Below are positions 9,480 through 18,858 of a stretch of 64,000 bases of DNA, one piece after another (position 1 is the stretch's first letter; each line of letters starts with the position of its first letter). The notes under the pieces were generated by a model that saw nothing but the letters and a program-made list of their open reading frames with translations, was not told where the DNA came from and did no database searches. The DNA lies in contig NZ_RRYT01000004.1 in NCBI RefSeq assembly GCF_006363815.1, positions 124,001 through 188,000 of the forward strand, read 5' to 3'. Source of the DNA: Thermomonospora catenispora (GTDB lineage Bacteria; Actinomycetota; Actinomycetes; Streptosporangiales; Streptosporangiaceae). Both the position numbers and the translations under genes were made by a program.

Positions 9480-9859
9480 GCCTGGTGCTGCTGATCGTGA
9501 TCGGGGTGCTGTTCGCCGTCGGGTTCCACCTGCTGCTGCAGCGCTCGCTGATCCGGATCGTGGCGGGGTTCGTGCTGCTCGGGCACGGCTCCACCCTCGC
9601 GCTGCTGGTGGCGGGAGGCCCCGCCGGGGACCCGCCGCTGCTGGGGCGCGTCCGCCGGGGCCCGATGACCGACCCGCTGCCGCAGGCGATGGCGCTGACC
9701 GCGATCGTCATCACCTTCGGGGTGACCGCGTTCCTGCTGGCCCTGGCCTACCGGAGCCGGGTGTTCCTCGGGGAGGACGAGGTGCCCGACGACGTGGAGG
9801 ACCGCCGGATCGCCGCCGAGGCCCGCCGCGGGGACTACGACGAGGAGGGCGGCGGATGA
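9476..9859 (+). CDS. mrpC: Na+/H+ antiporter subunit C (MrpC)
   Basis: A 127-residue membrane protein homologous to NuoK. Three hydrophobic helices are visible (SLVLLIVIGVLFAVGFHLLL, then the segment containing HGSTLALLVAG, then QAMALTAIVITFGVTAFLLA, the last being the family hallmark). A charged cytoplasmic tail with many acidic residues follows. The ATG overlaps the mrpA stop by four bases, and its own stop overlaps mrpD, so all subunits are translationally coupled. MrpC packs between A and D in the assembled antiporter. Confidence 0.92.
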   Translation: MSLVLLIVIGVLFAVGFHLLLQRSLIRIVAGFVLLGHGSTLALLVAGGPAGDPPLLGRVRRGPMTDPLPQAMALTAIVITFGVTAFLLALAYRSRVFLGEDEVPDDVEDRRIAAEARRGDYDEEGGG

Positions 9860-11487
9860 GCGACGTCCTGCTCCCCCTCCCGTACGCGATGCCGCTGGCC
9901 GGCGCGGCGCTCGGGCTGCTGCTGTGGCGGTGGCAGAACGCGTTGCGCCTGCTGGGCCTGGGGATCCTCGCCGCCACCGTCGCCGCCGCGATCGGGGTGC
10001 TCATGGCCGTCGCCGACCGCGGCGTGATCGCCGTCCAGATCGGCGGCTGGCCCGCGCCGCTCGGCATCACCCTCGTCGCCGACCGGCTGTCGGCGCTGAT
10101 GCTGCTGGTGTCGAGCACGGTGCTGCTGGCGATCCTGCTGTACGCGGTGGGGCAGGGCGTCGTGGGGCACTCGGAGGCCGAGCCGAACTTCTTCTACCCC
10201 GCGTACCTGACGCTGGCGGCGGGCGTGTGCCTGGTGTTCCTGGCCGGGGACCTGTTCAACCTGTTCGTGGCCTTCGAGGTCATGCTGGCCGCCAGTTACG
10301 TGCTGCTCACCCTGGGGCCCAACCCGGCCCGCATGCACGCCGGCATGACCTACGCGGTGGTCAGCCTGACCTCCTCGATCCTGTTCCTCACCTCGGTCGC
10401 CGTCACCTACGCGGCCACCGGCACGGTCAACCTGGCGGACCTGTCCGTGCGGACGGCGAACCTGCCGGAAGGGCTGCGGACCGTCCTGGCGCTGATGTTC
10501 CTGGTGGTGTTCGGCATCAAGGGGGCGGTGGCGCCGCTGCACCTGTGGCTGCCCGACAGCTACCCGGCCGCCATCACCAAGATCACCGCGGTGTTCGCGG
10601 CGCTGCTCACCAAGACCGCCGTCTATGCGCTGATCCGCACCCAGACGCTGCTGTTCCCCGACGGGCGGATCGGCACGGTGCTGCTGGTGCTGGCGGCGGC
10701 GACCATGCTGATCGGGCTGCTGGGGGCGCTGACCCAGCAGGACATCCACCGGGTGCTGTCGTTCGCGCTGGTCGGCCACATCGGGTACCTGGTGTTCGGG
10801 CTGGGGCTGCTGTCGGTGGCGGGCCTGACCGGCGCGATCGTGTACCTGGTCCACCACATCGTGGTGCAGGCGACGTTGTTTCTGGTCAGCGACATCATGC
10901 AGGACGAGACCGGGGAGACGTCGCTGGAACGGCTCGGCGGGCTGGCCGGGTCCTCGGCGTTCCTCGCCGCGCTGTTCTTCGTGCCCGCGATGAGCCTGTC
11001 GGGCGTGCCGCCGCTGTCGGGCTTCGTGGCCAAGCTCGCGCTGCTGGAGGCCGGATTCGGCTCGGACCGGACGCTGGGGCGCGCGGTCGCCGCCGTCGCG
11101 GTGCTGACCGGGCTGCTGACCCTGATCGCGATGAGCCGGGTGTGGACGCTGGCGTTCTGGCGCCCCCACACCCCCTCCGGCGAGCCCGGCCCCGCCCCGG
11201 AACCCGGCGAACGGCCCGACCCGAATCCCGGCGGGCGGCCCGACCCGGATGCCGGCGGGCGGCCCGACCCGCCCCTCGGCCCGGAGCCCGGCGAACGGCC
11301 CGGCCTGTCCCGCCCCCAGCGCTACAGCCGCGGCCTCGTCCGCGCGGTGACCGCCGGGATGGTCGCCCTCGGCCTGGCGATCGCGGTGTTCGCCGGCCCG
11401 CTGACCTCCTGGAGCCTGCAGGCCGCCGCCGACCTGGTCGACCGGACGGCTTACCGGCAGGCGGTGGGGGAAGGAAGGAACCCGTGA
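9856..11487 (+). CDS. mrpD: Na+/H+ antiporter subunit D (MrpD)
   Basis: A 543-residue polytopic protein related to NuoN/NuoM, with the conserved motif VFGIKGAVAPLHLWLPDSYP (about residues 215-235) that carries the proton-path lysine, and TKITAVFAALLTKTAVYALI after it. It pumps or channels protons within the Mrp complex. Unusually, about 40 residues near the C-terminus (roughly 11200-11310) form a soluble Pro/Gly/Arg repeat (units like PNPGGRPDPDAGGRPD) before the final helix. ATGA overlap with mrpC; its stop overlaps the GTG of mrpE. Confidence 0.92.
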   Translation: MSDVLLPLPYAMPLAGAALGLLLWRWQNALRLLGLGILAATVAAAIGVLMAVADRGVIAVQIGGWPAPLGITLVADRLSALMLLVSSTVLLAILLYAVGQGVVGHSEAEPNFFYPAYLTLAAGVCLVFLAGDLFNLFVAFEVMLAASYVLLTLGPNPARMHAGMTYAVVSLTSSILFLTSVAVTYAATGTVNLADLSVRTANLPEGLRTVLALMFLVVFGIKGAVAPLHLWLPDSYPAAITKITAVFAALLTKTAVYALIRTQTLLFPDGRIGTVLLVLAAATMLIGLLGALTQQDIHRVLSFALVGHIGYLVFGLGLLSVAGLTGAIVYLVHHIVVQATLFLVSDIMQDETGETSLERLGGLAGSSAFLAALFFVPAMSLSGVPPLSGFVAKLALLEAGFGSDRTLGRAVAAVAVLTGLLTLIAMSRVWTLAFWRPHTPSGEPGPAPEPGERPDPNPGGRPDPDAGGRPDPPLGPEPGERPGLSRPQRYSRGLVRAVTAGMVALGLAIAVFAGPLTSWSLQAAADLVDRTAYRQAVGEGRNP

Positions 11488-12092
11488 GGAGGGCATCGGA
11501 CGACCGCGACGGACCGTCGGCGGGACGAGGCTCGCCCGGCGCCCCCTCCCCGGGCGCCCGCGGATCCGCCGCCTCCACGGCGTTCTCCCGCCTGGCCATG
11601 GCGGCCTGGCTGCTGCTGGTGTGGACGGCGCTGTGGGGACGCGTCGGCCCGGCGGTGGTCGCGGGCGGGATCGCGGCGGTCGCCGTGACGCACGCGGCGA
11701 CCCGCCTGCCCGCGCTGCCGGTGGCCGCGGGGCGGGTGCACGCGGGGGCGCTGGCGCGGGCGCTGTGGGCGTTCCTCGCCGACCTGGCGGTCTCCAGCGT
11801 CGTCGTCGGCTGGTACGCGCTGCGCGGCGCGCACGCCGTGCGCGGCGGGATCGTCCGGGTCCGTTTCCGCACCCCCTCGGAGGTGATGCTGGTCATGGTC
11901 GTCAACAGCATCTCGCTGCGGCCGGGCTCGCTGGTGCTGGACGTCCGCCGGGACGAGTCGTCGCTGTACATCCACGCCATGCCGGTGCACGACCGGGCCG
12001 GGGCCGAACGGGTGCGCGAAGGGGTGCTGGACACCGAACGCCGGCTGATGCGCGCGTTCGGCCACCCGCTGGAGCCGGAGGACTCCCGATGA
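11484..12092 (+). CDS. mrpE: Na+/H+ antiporter subunit E (MrpE)
   Basis: A 202-residue protein with a polar N-terminal tail (about 35 residues) followed by two membrane helices and the characteristic C-terminal cytoplasmic domain beginning RVRFRTPSEVMLVMVVNSIS and containing GSLVLDVRRDESSLYIHAM, the core MrpE/MnhE signature. It is needed for assembly and activity of the antiporter. GTG start inside the mrpD stop; its stop overlaps mrpF. Confidence 0.9.
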   Translation: MRRASDDRDGPSAGRGSPGAPSPGARGSAASTAFSRLAMAAWLLLVWTALWGRVGPAVVAGGIAAVAVTHAATRLPALPVAAGRVHAGALARALWAFLADLAVSSVVVGWYALRGAHAVRGGIVRVRFRTPSEVMLVMVVNSISLRPGSLVLDVRRDESSLYIHAMPVHDRAGAERVREGVLDTERRLMRAFGHPLEPEDSR

Positions 12093-12355
12093 GCGCCGTC
12101 TCCGCCCTCGCCCTGGCGCTGCTGTCGGCGGCGGGCCTGCTGACCATGGCCCGGCTGGTGCGCGGACCCACCGCGCTGGACCGCATCCTGGCGCTGGACG
12201 TGCTGTCGGTGCTGCTGGTCAGCGGGGTCGCCGTGGACGCGGCGAGACAGGGCGGCACCGCCTACGCCGACTCCCTGGTGGTGATCGCGCTGCTCGGCTT
12301 CGTCGGCACGGTCGCCGCCGCCCGGCTGGCCGGGGAACGGGGGCGGCGCCGATGA
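12089..12355 (+). CDS. mrpF: Na+/H+ antiporter subunit F (MrpF)
   Basis: An 88-residue protein of three membrane helices with the family core ARLVRGPTALDRILALDVLS near residues 21-40, which identifies MrpF/MnhF. It binds next to MrpE and MrpG in the antiporter. Both ends overlap the neighbouring mrp genes by four bases. Confidence 0.92.
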   Translation: MSAVSALALALLSAAGLLTMARLVRGPTALDRILALDVLSVLLVSGVAVDAARQGGTAYADSLVVIALLGFVGTVAAARLAGERGRRR

Positions 12356-12681
12356 TCCTCGCCGACCTCCTCACCGCCGTGCTGCTGCCCGCCGGGGCGG
12401 GGTTCTCCCTGCTGGGCGCGGTGGGACTGGTGCGGTTCCCCGACATCCTGACCCGGCTGCACGCGGCCACCAAGCCGCAGACCATCGGGCTGCTGCTGGT
12501 CCTGATCGGGGCCGCCGTGCAGATGGAGTCGATCGCCGACGTCACCCCGCTGCTGCTGGTGGCGATCTTCCAGCTGACGACCTCCCCGGTGGTCGCCCAG
12601 ACGGTGGGCGCGACCGCCTACCGGTCCGGCGCCGAGCACCCGGCGTTCTTGGTCGTCGACGAGTCGGGCGAACGGGGGTGA
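12352..12681 (+). CDS. mrpG: Na+/H+ antiporter subunit G (MrpG)
   Basis: A 109-residue membrane protein with the diagnostic segment GLVRFPDILTRLHAATKPQT (residues 25-44) followed by two further hydrophobic helices and TTSPVVAQTVGATAYRSG, as in MrpG/MnhG. It is the last subunit of the antiporter operon. The next gene, a permease, begins 10 bases after its stop and may be cotranscribed. Confidence 0.92.
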   Translation: MILADLLTAVLLPAGAGFSLLGAVGLVRFPDILTRLHAATKPQTIGLLLVLIGAAVQMESIADVTPLLLVAIFQLTTSPVVAQTVGATAYRSGAEHPAFLVVDESGERG

Positions 12682-12691
12682 GTGCCGCTCC

Positions 12692-13867
12692 ATGCCGTTC
12701 CGCAAACATCCCAAGGACGCCCCGCCGCAGCCCGCGCCGAAGCGGCCCCACACGACCGGCCTGGCCGGGGAGGCCGCCCGCGTGCAGCACGACGGGGCCG
12801 GGGTGCCCGCCGGGCTGCGGGTCGCCGCCGTCACCGGCGCCTACCTGCTGATCATCGCGCTCGCCGTCTACCTGGTCGTCACCGTGCTGGTGCGGCTGGC
12901 GCCGCTGACGCTGGCGATCGTGGCGGCCTTGCTGACGACCGCGCTGATGCAGCCGGTCGCCGGCGGGCTGCGGCGGCTGCGGGCCCCGGCCTGGGCGGCC
13001 GCGCTGGGCGGGGTGCTGACCCTCCTGCTGGCGATCGCGCTGCCGTTCACCCTGATCACCAACCGGGTGGTGGGGCAGTGGGGCCGCCTGCGGGAGCAGA
13101 CCGAGCAGGGCCTGCTGAGGATCCGCCAATGGCTGGTCGAGGGCCCGCTGCCGGTCTCCCAACGCCAGCTGGACGCCGCCCTCGACGGGATCATCGCCGG
13201 GGCGCGCAACGCCGCCCCCGACCCGGTCGGCGGGGCCACCGCCGCGGCCGAGGTGCTGACCGCCGTCGTGCTGGCCCTGGTGCTGATGTTCTTCCTGCTC
13301 AAAGACGGCGAGCAGATGGCCCGGTGGACGCTCGACCTGGTGCCCGACCGGCACCGCTCCCGGGTGGCCGCCGCCGCGGCCGCGGGCTGGCGCACCCTGG
13401 TCTCCTACATCCGCGGGACGTTCATGGTCGCCGCCGTCGACGGCATCGGCATCGGCGTCGGATTGGCGATCATCGGCGTCCCGCTGGCCCTGCCGCTGGG
13501 TCTGCTGACGTTCGTGTCCGCGTTCATCCCGATCGTCGGGGCCACCCTCGCCGGGGCGGTCGCGGTGCTGGTCGCCCTGGTCAGCAACGGCGTCACCGAC
13601 GCCCTGCTGGCGCTGGGCGTGGTGCTGGCCGTCCAGCAGGCCGAGGGCAACCTGCTGCAACCGCTGATCATGGGCCGGGCGCTGCGTCTCCACCCGGCCG
13701 TCATCCTGGTCGTCGTCACCGCCGGGACCCTCCTGGCCGGGGTGGCCGGGGCGGTCGTCGCCGTCCCGATCGTCGCCATCGCCTACCGCGTCGCCCGCAG
13801 CCTCCGCGAGACCAGGGAGGCCCCTGCTCAGGAGCCCGCCGAGCCCGTCCCGGACGCTCCCGGGTGA
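12692..13867 (+). CDS. AI-2E family transporter (YhhQ/PerM-type permease)
   Basis: A 391-residue inner-membrane protein. About eight hydrophobic segments are visible, two at residues 45-75, one near 90-110, then a soluble region (about 115-185) and a C-terminal bundle containing FVSAFIPIVGATLAGAVAVL and the typical QQAEGNLLQPLIMGRALRLH. This is the AI-2E/PF01594 family, whose members export small molecules or act as Na+/H+ antiporters (the latter known for some halophile members). Placement 10 bases after mrpG makes a cation or pH role attractive, but that is inference. Confidence 0.88.
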   Translation: MPFRKHPKDAPPQPAPKRPHTTGLAGEAARVQHDGAGVPAGLRVAAVTGAYLLIIALAVYLVVTVLVRLAPLTLAIVAALLTTALMQPVAGGLRRLRAPAWAAALGGVLTLLLAIALPFTLITNRVVGQWGRLREQTEQGLLRIRQWLVEGPLPVSQRQLDAALDGIIAGARNAAPDPVGGATAAAEVLTAVVLALVLMFFLLKDGEQMARWTLDLVPDRHRSRVAAAAAAGWRTLVSYIRGTFMVAAVDGIGIGVGLAIIGVPLALPLGLLTFVSAFIPIVGATLAGAVAVLVALVSNGVTDALLALGVVLAVQQAEGNLLQPLIMGRALRLHPAVILVVVTAGTLLAGVAGAVVAVPIVAIAYRVARSLRETREAPAQEPAEPVPDAPG

Positions 13868-14089
13868 CCGCCATGGGCGGGCGCCGCGCCGGGGCGGGGC
13901 GGGCGCCGTGGTCGGGACGATCGTCGCACCGGCCGGCCTCGGCGGCGGTCGCGGACGATCACGGGTGGTCGCGGTGCCGGGCCGATCTCACGGATCGCTC
14001 ACGAACCGGCGCGGCCGCCGTCGAGCGACCGCGGGCGATCGCGGACGGCCGCGTTGCCGGGGGAGCGTCGGACGCCTAGCGTGCTCGGC

Positions 14090-14686
14090 ATGTCCACGCT
14101 TCCCGAGCTCTACATCGCCACCGACGTGGAGGCCGACGGGCCGATCCCCGGGCCCTACAGCATGCTCTCGCTGGGCATGGCGGTCGTCGGACGTCCCGAC
14201 CTGGAGTTCTACACCGAGCTGAAGCCGATCTGTGAGGACTACGTTCCCCAGGCGCTGGCGGTGTCCGGCCTGGACCGCGACCGGCTGATGCGGGAGGCGC
14301 CCCCCGCCGAGGAGGCGATGGCCGCCGCGGCGGCCTGGATCAACGGGCTGCGCACGATCGGCCGTCCCGTCTTCCTGGCCGGCCCCGCCGTCTTCGACGG
14401 GATGTTCGTGCACTGGTACTTCATGCGCTTCCTCGGCAAGAGCCCGTTCAGCGCCAGCGGCGCGGGCATCGACCTGCGCAGCTACTGGATGGGCCTGACC
14501 GGCTCCGAGTGGCGGGACACCCGCAAGAGCTCCATCAAACGGCAGCTGGAGATCACCGGCGTGCCGCACACCCACCACGCCCTGCAGGACGCCCACGAGC
14601 TGGCCCAGGTCTTCGAGGCCGTGCTGAAGGCGGGGGAGCGGATGCGCGCACCCGACCCGTCGCGCACCGACGCCCCGTCGCGGTGA
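14090..14686 (+). CDS. RNase T-like 3'-5' exonuclease
   Basis: A 198-residue cytoplasmic protein with a DEDDh exonuclease fold: acidic motif I in ATDVEADGPIPGPYSMLSLG (residues 10-29), a middle region with FLAGPAVFDGMFVHWYFMRF, and motif III HHALQDAHELAQVF near the C-terminus that carries the catalytic His and last Asp. Such proteins trim the 3' ends of RNA or single-stranded DNA. I chose the ATG at 14090; the frame is open upstream to a TTG at 14054 but without support. It stands alone, after a 220-bp gap with no recognisable gene. Confidence 0.85.
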   Translation: MSTLPELYIATDVEADGPIPGPYSMLSLGMAVVGRPDLEFYTELKPICEDYVPQALAVSGLDRDRLMREAPPAEEAMAAAAAWINGLRTIGRPVFLAGPAVFDGMFVHWYFMRFLGKSPFSASGAGIDLRSYWMGLTGSEWRDTRKSSIKRQLEITGVPHTHHALQDAHELAQVFEAVLKAGERMRAPDPSRTDAPSR

Positions 14687-14743
14687 CGCGCGGCGGGGCG
14701 CGACGGCGTCAGGGGCGGCGGGCGGCGACGCCGGGCGGGCCGC

Positions 14744-15523
14744 CTACTCGTGGCACCGCCACTGGTCGTTCTCTTGGCGTGCCTTCAAGTCCGCCTTGTT
14801 GTACTGCCAGGTCGTACTGCAAGCTGCAGGCGAGATCCTTGTTGATCCCCAACAGGCACATCCGGTCCCTGCCGTTGGGAACGTCTGCGGTGACGCCGTT
14901 GACCTTGCCGAAACGCTGTCGGCAGCAGCCGGTCATGTCGTCTATGCCGCCGTGGTTCCCGCCACGGCGGTCGACGCATTCTCCGCTGTAGGGGCGGCCC
15001 TTCTCGATCTCGATGTGCAGGTCCCTCCTGCCCTTCTCCCAGTTGCAGACCTCGCTCAGGGAGGGGACTTTCCAGGAGCAGCGCTCGGTGTCGTTGGAGG
15101 GAAGGCCGTAGGACCGGCAGCACCGCGTCAGGTCCATTCCGCCGACCGGGTGGTATCTGACGAGCTTCCCCGGCTCGGCGAGGAACCGCACCGCCGACGC
15201 GACCACCCCGAAGAAGAGGGCCGCGGCCATGGTCCTGGACGGCCCTCTCCACCGGATCGCCGCCATGCACTCCCGCAGCGAGCGCTGAGCGATCGAACCC
15301 GCGATCCCGTCGATGAACACGGCGACGACGGTCGTCAGTGCGAAGGTGAATGAGAAAGCGCCATCGCGCCCGGGAGCGCCAGCCGGCCCGCGGTGCCTCG
15401 GGGCGGCGGGGAGCGCGGTACGAGGGCTTCGCCGACGACGGTGCACAGTCCGATGAAGATCGCAACCAGCGCGATGACCAGGATGTAATGACGAACCCCG
15501 ACCTCGCGCCTCTCCTCGGTCAT
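14744..15523 (-). pseudogene. Membrane/Cys-rich protein with two compensating frameshifts
   Basis: Three pieces of coding-like sequence join only across two frameshifts. Piece 1 starts at an ATG (15523) behind GGAAAGA and encodes MTEERREVGVRHYILVIALV with a clear membrane helix. Near 15340-15370 the coding frame slips by one (a base missing) into a long frame with a second hydrophobic stretch (FTFALTTVVAVFIDGIAGSI), a third, and many cysteines (TRCCRSYG, ERCSWK, SEVCNW, MTGCCRQRF, RMCLLG, DLACSLQY). Near 14810 a base is extra, returning to the first frame and ending WQYNKADLKARQENDQWRCH then TAG at 14744. Net length is a multiple of three. No family recognised. Sequencing errors, a decayed gene, or two overlapping genes are the alternatives. 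Confidence 0.55.
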
Positions 15524-16025
15524 CGTTGCGTCTTTCCGCGACTGGCGATCCGGTGAAAAGCCTGCCGTCAGTACGCCTCGGTGGAATAAGTCGACACAAT
15601 GTGTCACGTTCGGCTGTGATGGAAGTGCGGCTCCGCGTCGTCGACGTCGAGGAACAACAACGGCGGGCGCCGCGAGCCGGTCACGCCCGCACGATAACAC
15701 GTACGATCACGGGCATCCGCGGTTTCATCAGGAGGCTCCAGCCCTTTCCCGCCGCATCAGGAAAAACGCTTTCCGGCGGGGCGTCGGCCGTGACATCGTC
15801 CCCCGGAAAAGGCGCGATGGAGGTCGCGTTCTTCGAGGGCGTCCACGGTGCGCGCCGCACGCACCGGGTGCCGCTCGGGAAGGGACGGGAATCGGCTCGA
15901 CGCGTCGATCCGGGCGGGGGATCCGGGCGCGTCCCTCGCCTGAACGACGACATGAGGCCGGCCGGCGGTTCGAGGCGGACGACCCCACCCGGCACGGCCC
16001 GCCCGGGCCCGGGCGCCCCCCGGAT
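15524..16025. other. 500-bp gap, no gene recognised
   Basis: Both flanking genes are transcribed leftward, so this should hold the terminator of the LuxR gene and the promoter of the broken membrane gene. Composition is less GC-rich around 15680-15800. Short open frames cross it on both strands but have no family resemblance and poor codon pattern. A weak stem (CCCGCCG with CGGCGGG, about 15745-15780) could end the LuxR message. Confidence 0.4.
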
Positions 16026-18749
16026 TCAGAACAGGCCGAGGCGGTGGGCGAGGGCGGCGGCCTCGCCCCGGCTGCCGACGCCGAGCTTGGCGAGGATGTT
16101 GGAGACGTGCACGCTGACGGTCTTGGTGGAGATGAACAGCTCCTCGCCGATCTGGCGGTTGCTCTTCCCCGCCGCCACCAGGCGGAGGACCTCGGCCTCG
16201 CGTTCGGTGAGGCCCAGCCGTTCGAGGGCGGGGGCCTCGTCGGGGACCTCCTCGGCGAGGGACAGGCCGGAGCTGCGCGCCAACAGGCGGACCTCCTCGG
16301 CGAGAGCGTCGGCCCCCAGCCGTTCGGCCTGCTCGGCGGCGGTGCGGAGCAGATCGCGGGCGGCGGAGCGGGCGCGTTCGGCCAAGGCGGCCTCGGCGGC
16401 GCGCAGCCGGGCGTGGGCGGCGGGGAACGGACGCCCCAGCGCGTCCCAGGCGGCGACCACCTCCGTCCAGGGGCGCTCCCCCCGGGCGGCGGCGAGCTGG
16501 GCGGCATAGGCCGACCAGACGGGGGTGCTGGTCGGCAGACGGGACGCGGCCTCGGCCGCCTCGGCGGCCAGCTCGGGCATCCGAGCCGCCGCCGCCAGCA
16601 GCGGCCAGTCCTGCACGGTCCCCGTCAGGGCCTCGCCCAGCGCGGGGGCGGTGTTCTCCGCCAGCGCCAGCAACGCCGCCTGGCGGAGCACCGGTGCGGC
16701 GGACTCCTGCAGCGAACGGGCGGCCGCCAGATGCTCCCGGGCCATCTCGATGCGGCCGCGGGCCAGCGCCAGCCCCGACAGCAGGGCGTGCAGCTCGGCG
16801 CCCTGGACCCCCGGCGGATCCAGGTTCAGCGCCTCGCGGCCGACCCGCTCCGCCTCCGCCCAGCGTCCGGCGTCCGTCAGCACCGCCACCAGCCGGGCCG
16901 TCGCCCGGATGCCCAGCGAGCGTTCCACCCCGGCGTTGCGGCACGCCTCCACGCAGATGCGCGCCACCTGCTCGGCCTCGGCGTCCCGGCCGAGGTCGTG
17001 CAGGGCCCCGGCCAGGTTGAGGGCGGCGCGCGCCACCGCCTGGTCGTCGCCGTCGCCGCGGGCCAGCTCCAGCGCCCGCTGCAGCGACTCGACCGCTGGC
17101 TCGTACTCCCCCAGCTCCCACAGCGCCCACCCGTGGGTGATCCGGGCGTTGGCCTCCAGCGGGGTGCCGGCGGCCAGCTCGGCGGCCTCCCGGGCGGCCT
17201 CCCGCCCCCGCACCGGCTCCCCCGACAGGGTCAGCACCGCCGCCGCCAGATCCAGCAGCTGCGCCCGTTCGGCGTCGGGCACCGGCAGCGCCAGGGCCTC
17301 GTCCACGGCGGTCACCGCGCCGGGCCGGCCCAGCCCGGCCAGCGTCAGCCCGCGCTGGGCCAGCAGGATCGCGGTCCGGCCGGGCTCGCGCGACCGGTCG
17401 GCCTCGGCCAGCGCCCGGTCGATCAGCTCCAGCGCGTGCAGGCCCTCGCCGGCCCAGCTCGCCGCCATGATCGCCGTCTCGAACAGCCCCAGCCGGTCCA
17501 CCTCCGCGGGCGGCTCGGGCACCTCCTCCCACAGGTCCAGGGCGCGTTCCAGCAGCTGCGCCCGCTCGGCGAGGGCGTGCAGCCGGCCGGCGACGTCCGC
17601 GGCCCGCAGCGTCGCCTCCAACGCCCGGTCGGCCGCCCCCGCGCCGTGCCAGTGGTAGGCCAGCTCGGCGGCGTGCCGGTCCGGATCCACCAGCCCCGGG
17701 TCGGCGGTCAGCGCGTCGGCGTAGGCGCGGTGCAGCCGGGCGCGTTCGGCGGGCAACAGCTCGGTGCGGATCGCCTCCCGCAGCAGCCCGTGCTGGAACA
17801 CATAGCCGTCCCCCTCGGGGATCAGCACCCGGGCGTCGGCGGCGGCGCGCACCCCCGCCAGCAGCGCCGGCTCCGCCAGCCCGGCCGTGGCGGCGAGCAG
17901 CCCGTGCGGCACCCGCCCGCCTCCGACCGCCGCCACCCGCACCAGGCGGCGGGCGTCCTCCGGCAGCCGCTGCACCCGCCCCAGCAGCAGGTCCCGCAGC
18001 GTGTCGGGCATCTCCTCGCCGCCCGCCCGGGCCAGCTCCTCGGTGAAGTAGGGGTTGCCGCCCGCGCGCCGGAACACCCGCTCCACGAACCGTTCGTCCG
18101 CCCCCGGCTGCAGCCGCCGCACCAGCTCCGCGGTCTCCGCCCGCGACAGCGGCTCCAGCTCGGTGCGGTGCACGTTCGGCAGCCGCCCCCACTGGGCCAG
18201 GAACGGCCGCAGCGGATGGGCGCGGTCCAGGTCGTCGGACCGGTGGGCCGCCACCAGCAGCACCCGCGCCGCCGGACCCAGCGTCCGCACCAGCACGTCC
18301 AGCAGGTCCCGCGTCGAGGGGTCCGCCCACTGCAGGTCGTCGATCAGCAGCAGCACCGGCCGCCGCTCGGAGAGCCTGCGCAGCAGCGCGGCGAACAGGT
18401 CGAACGTCCGCGCCCTGGGCTCGGGCCCCCGCCCTCCGGCGTCGAACTCCGGCAGCAGCCGCAGCAGCCCGTCCACCCCCGGCAGCATCCGGGACAGCTC
18501 CTCGGGGCCGGGTGAGGCCGTCAGCTGGCGCAGCATCGCCGTCACCGGGGCCATCGGCAGCCCTTCGGCGCCCAGCTCCACGCACGCCCCGCGCAGCACG
18601 AGCCGGTCGGAGGCGCGCGCCGCCACGTGCTCCAGCAGCCGGGTCTTGCCGATCCCCGCGGGCCCGCCGACCACGACGATACGGAAGTCCCCGCGCGCGG
18701 CGTCCTCCTCGATCCGCGCGACCAGCTCCCGGCGTCCCACGAACAACAT
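16026..18749 (-). CDS. LuxR-family regulator with AAA/STAND-type ATPase (LAL)
   Basis: A 907-residue transcriptional activator of the large ATP-binding LuxR class. The N-terminus has a P-loop in [18 protein letters not shown], a Walker-B-like [20 protein letters not shown] about 95 residues on, then helical TPR-like repeats, and a C-terminal GerE/LuxR helix-turn-helix ([20 protein letters not shown], then [18 protein letters not shown]). An inducer binding the repeats would trigger ATP-dependent activation. Start at the ATG at 18749 (MLFVGRREL); a GTG at 18797 is possible. It is divergent from the MFS/multicopper oxidase operon 110 bases away, the likely target. Confidence 0.9.
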   Translation of the reverse strand: MLFVGRRELVARIEEDAARGDFRIVVVGGPAGIGKTRLLEHVAARASDRLVLRGACVELGAEGLPMAPVTAMLRQLTASPGPEELSRMLPGVDGLLRLLPEFDAGGRGPEPRARTFDLFAALLRRLSERRPVLLLIDDLQWADPSTRDLLDVLVRTLGPAARVLLVAAHRSDDLDRAHPLRPFLAQWGRLPNVHRTELEPLSRAETAELVRRLQPGADERFVERVFRRAGGNPYFTEELARAGGEEMPDTLRDLLLGRVQRLPEDARRLVRVAAVGGGRVPHGLLAATAGLAEPALLAGVRAAADARVLIPEGDGYVFQHGLLREAIRTELLPAERARLHRAYADALTADPGLVDPDRHAAELAYHWHGAGAADRALEATLRAADVAGRLHALAERAQLLERALDLWEEVPEPPAEVDRLGLFETAIMAASWAGEGLHALELIDRALAEADRSREPGRTAILLAQRGLTLAGLGRPGAVTAVDEALALPVPDAERAQLLDLAAAVLTLSGEPVRGREAAREAAELAAGTPLEANARITHGWALWELGEYEPAVESLQRALELARGDGDDQAVARAALNLAGALHDLGRDAEAEQVARICVEACRNAGVERSLGIRATARLVAVLTDAGRWAEAERVGREALNLDPPGVQGAELHALLSGLALARGRIEMAREHLAAARSLQESAAPVLRQAALLALAENTAPALGEALTGTVQDWPLLAAAARMPELAAEAAEAASRLPTSTPVWSAYAAQLAAARGERPWTEVVAAWDALGRPFPAAHARLRAAEAALAERARSAARDLLRTAAEQAERLGADALAEEVRLLARSSGLSLAEEVPDEAPALERLGLTEREAEVLRLVAAGKSNRQIGEELFISTKTVSVHVSNILAKLGVGSRGEAAALAHRLGLF

Positions 18750-18858
18750 CGGCCTAAGCGTAGGGGCCCGGCATATCTGAGGTAGCGGATAAGCCACCTT
18801 ACCGAGGCGCGACCCGGCGTCTCAGCACGACCGTGGTCATCGTCAGAAAGGAGTGGCG

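Noticed and set aside
15585-15610. GACAC/GTGTC inverted repeat upstream of the broken membrane gene
   Set aside because: Arms of only five bases are expected by chance.
15681-15995. Possible 104-residue minus-strand gene after the LuxR regulator
   Set aside because: No family resemblance, no ribosome site, and amino-acid pattern typical of non-coding GC-rich DNA.
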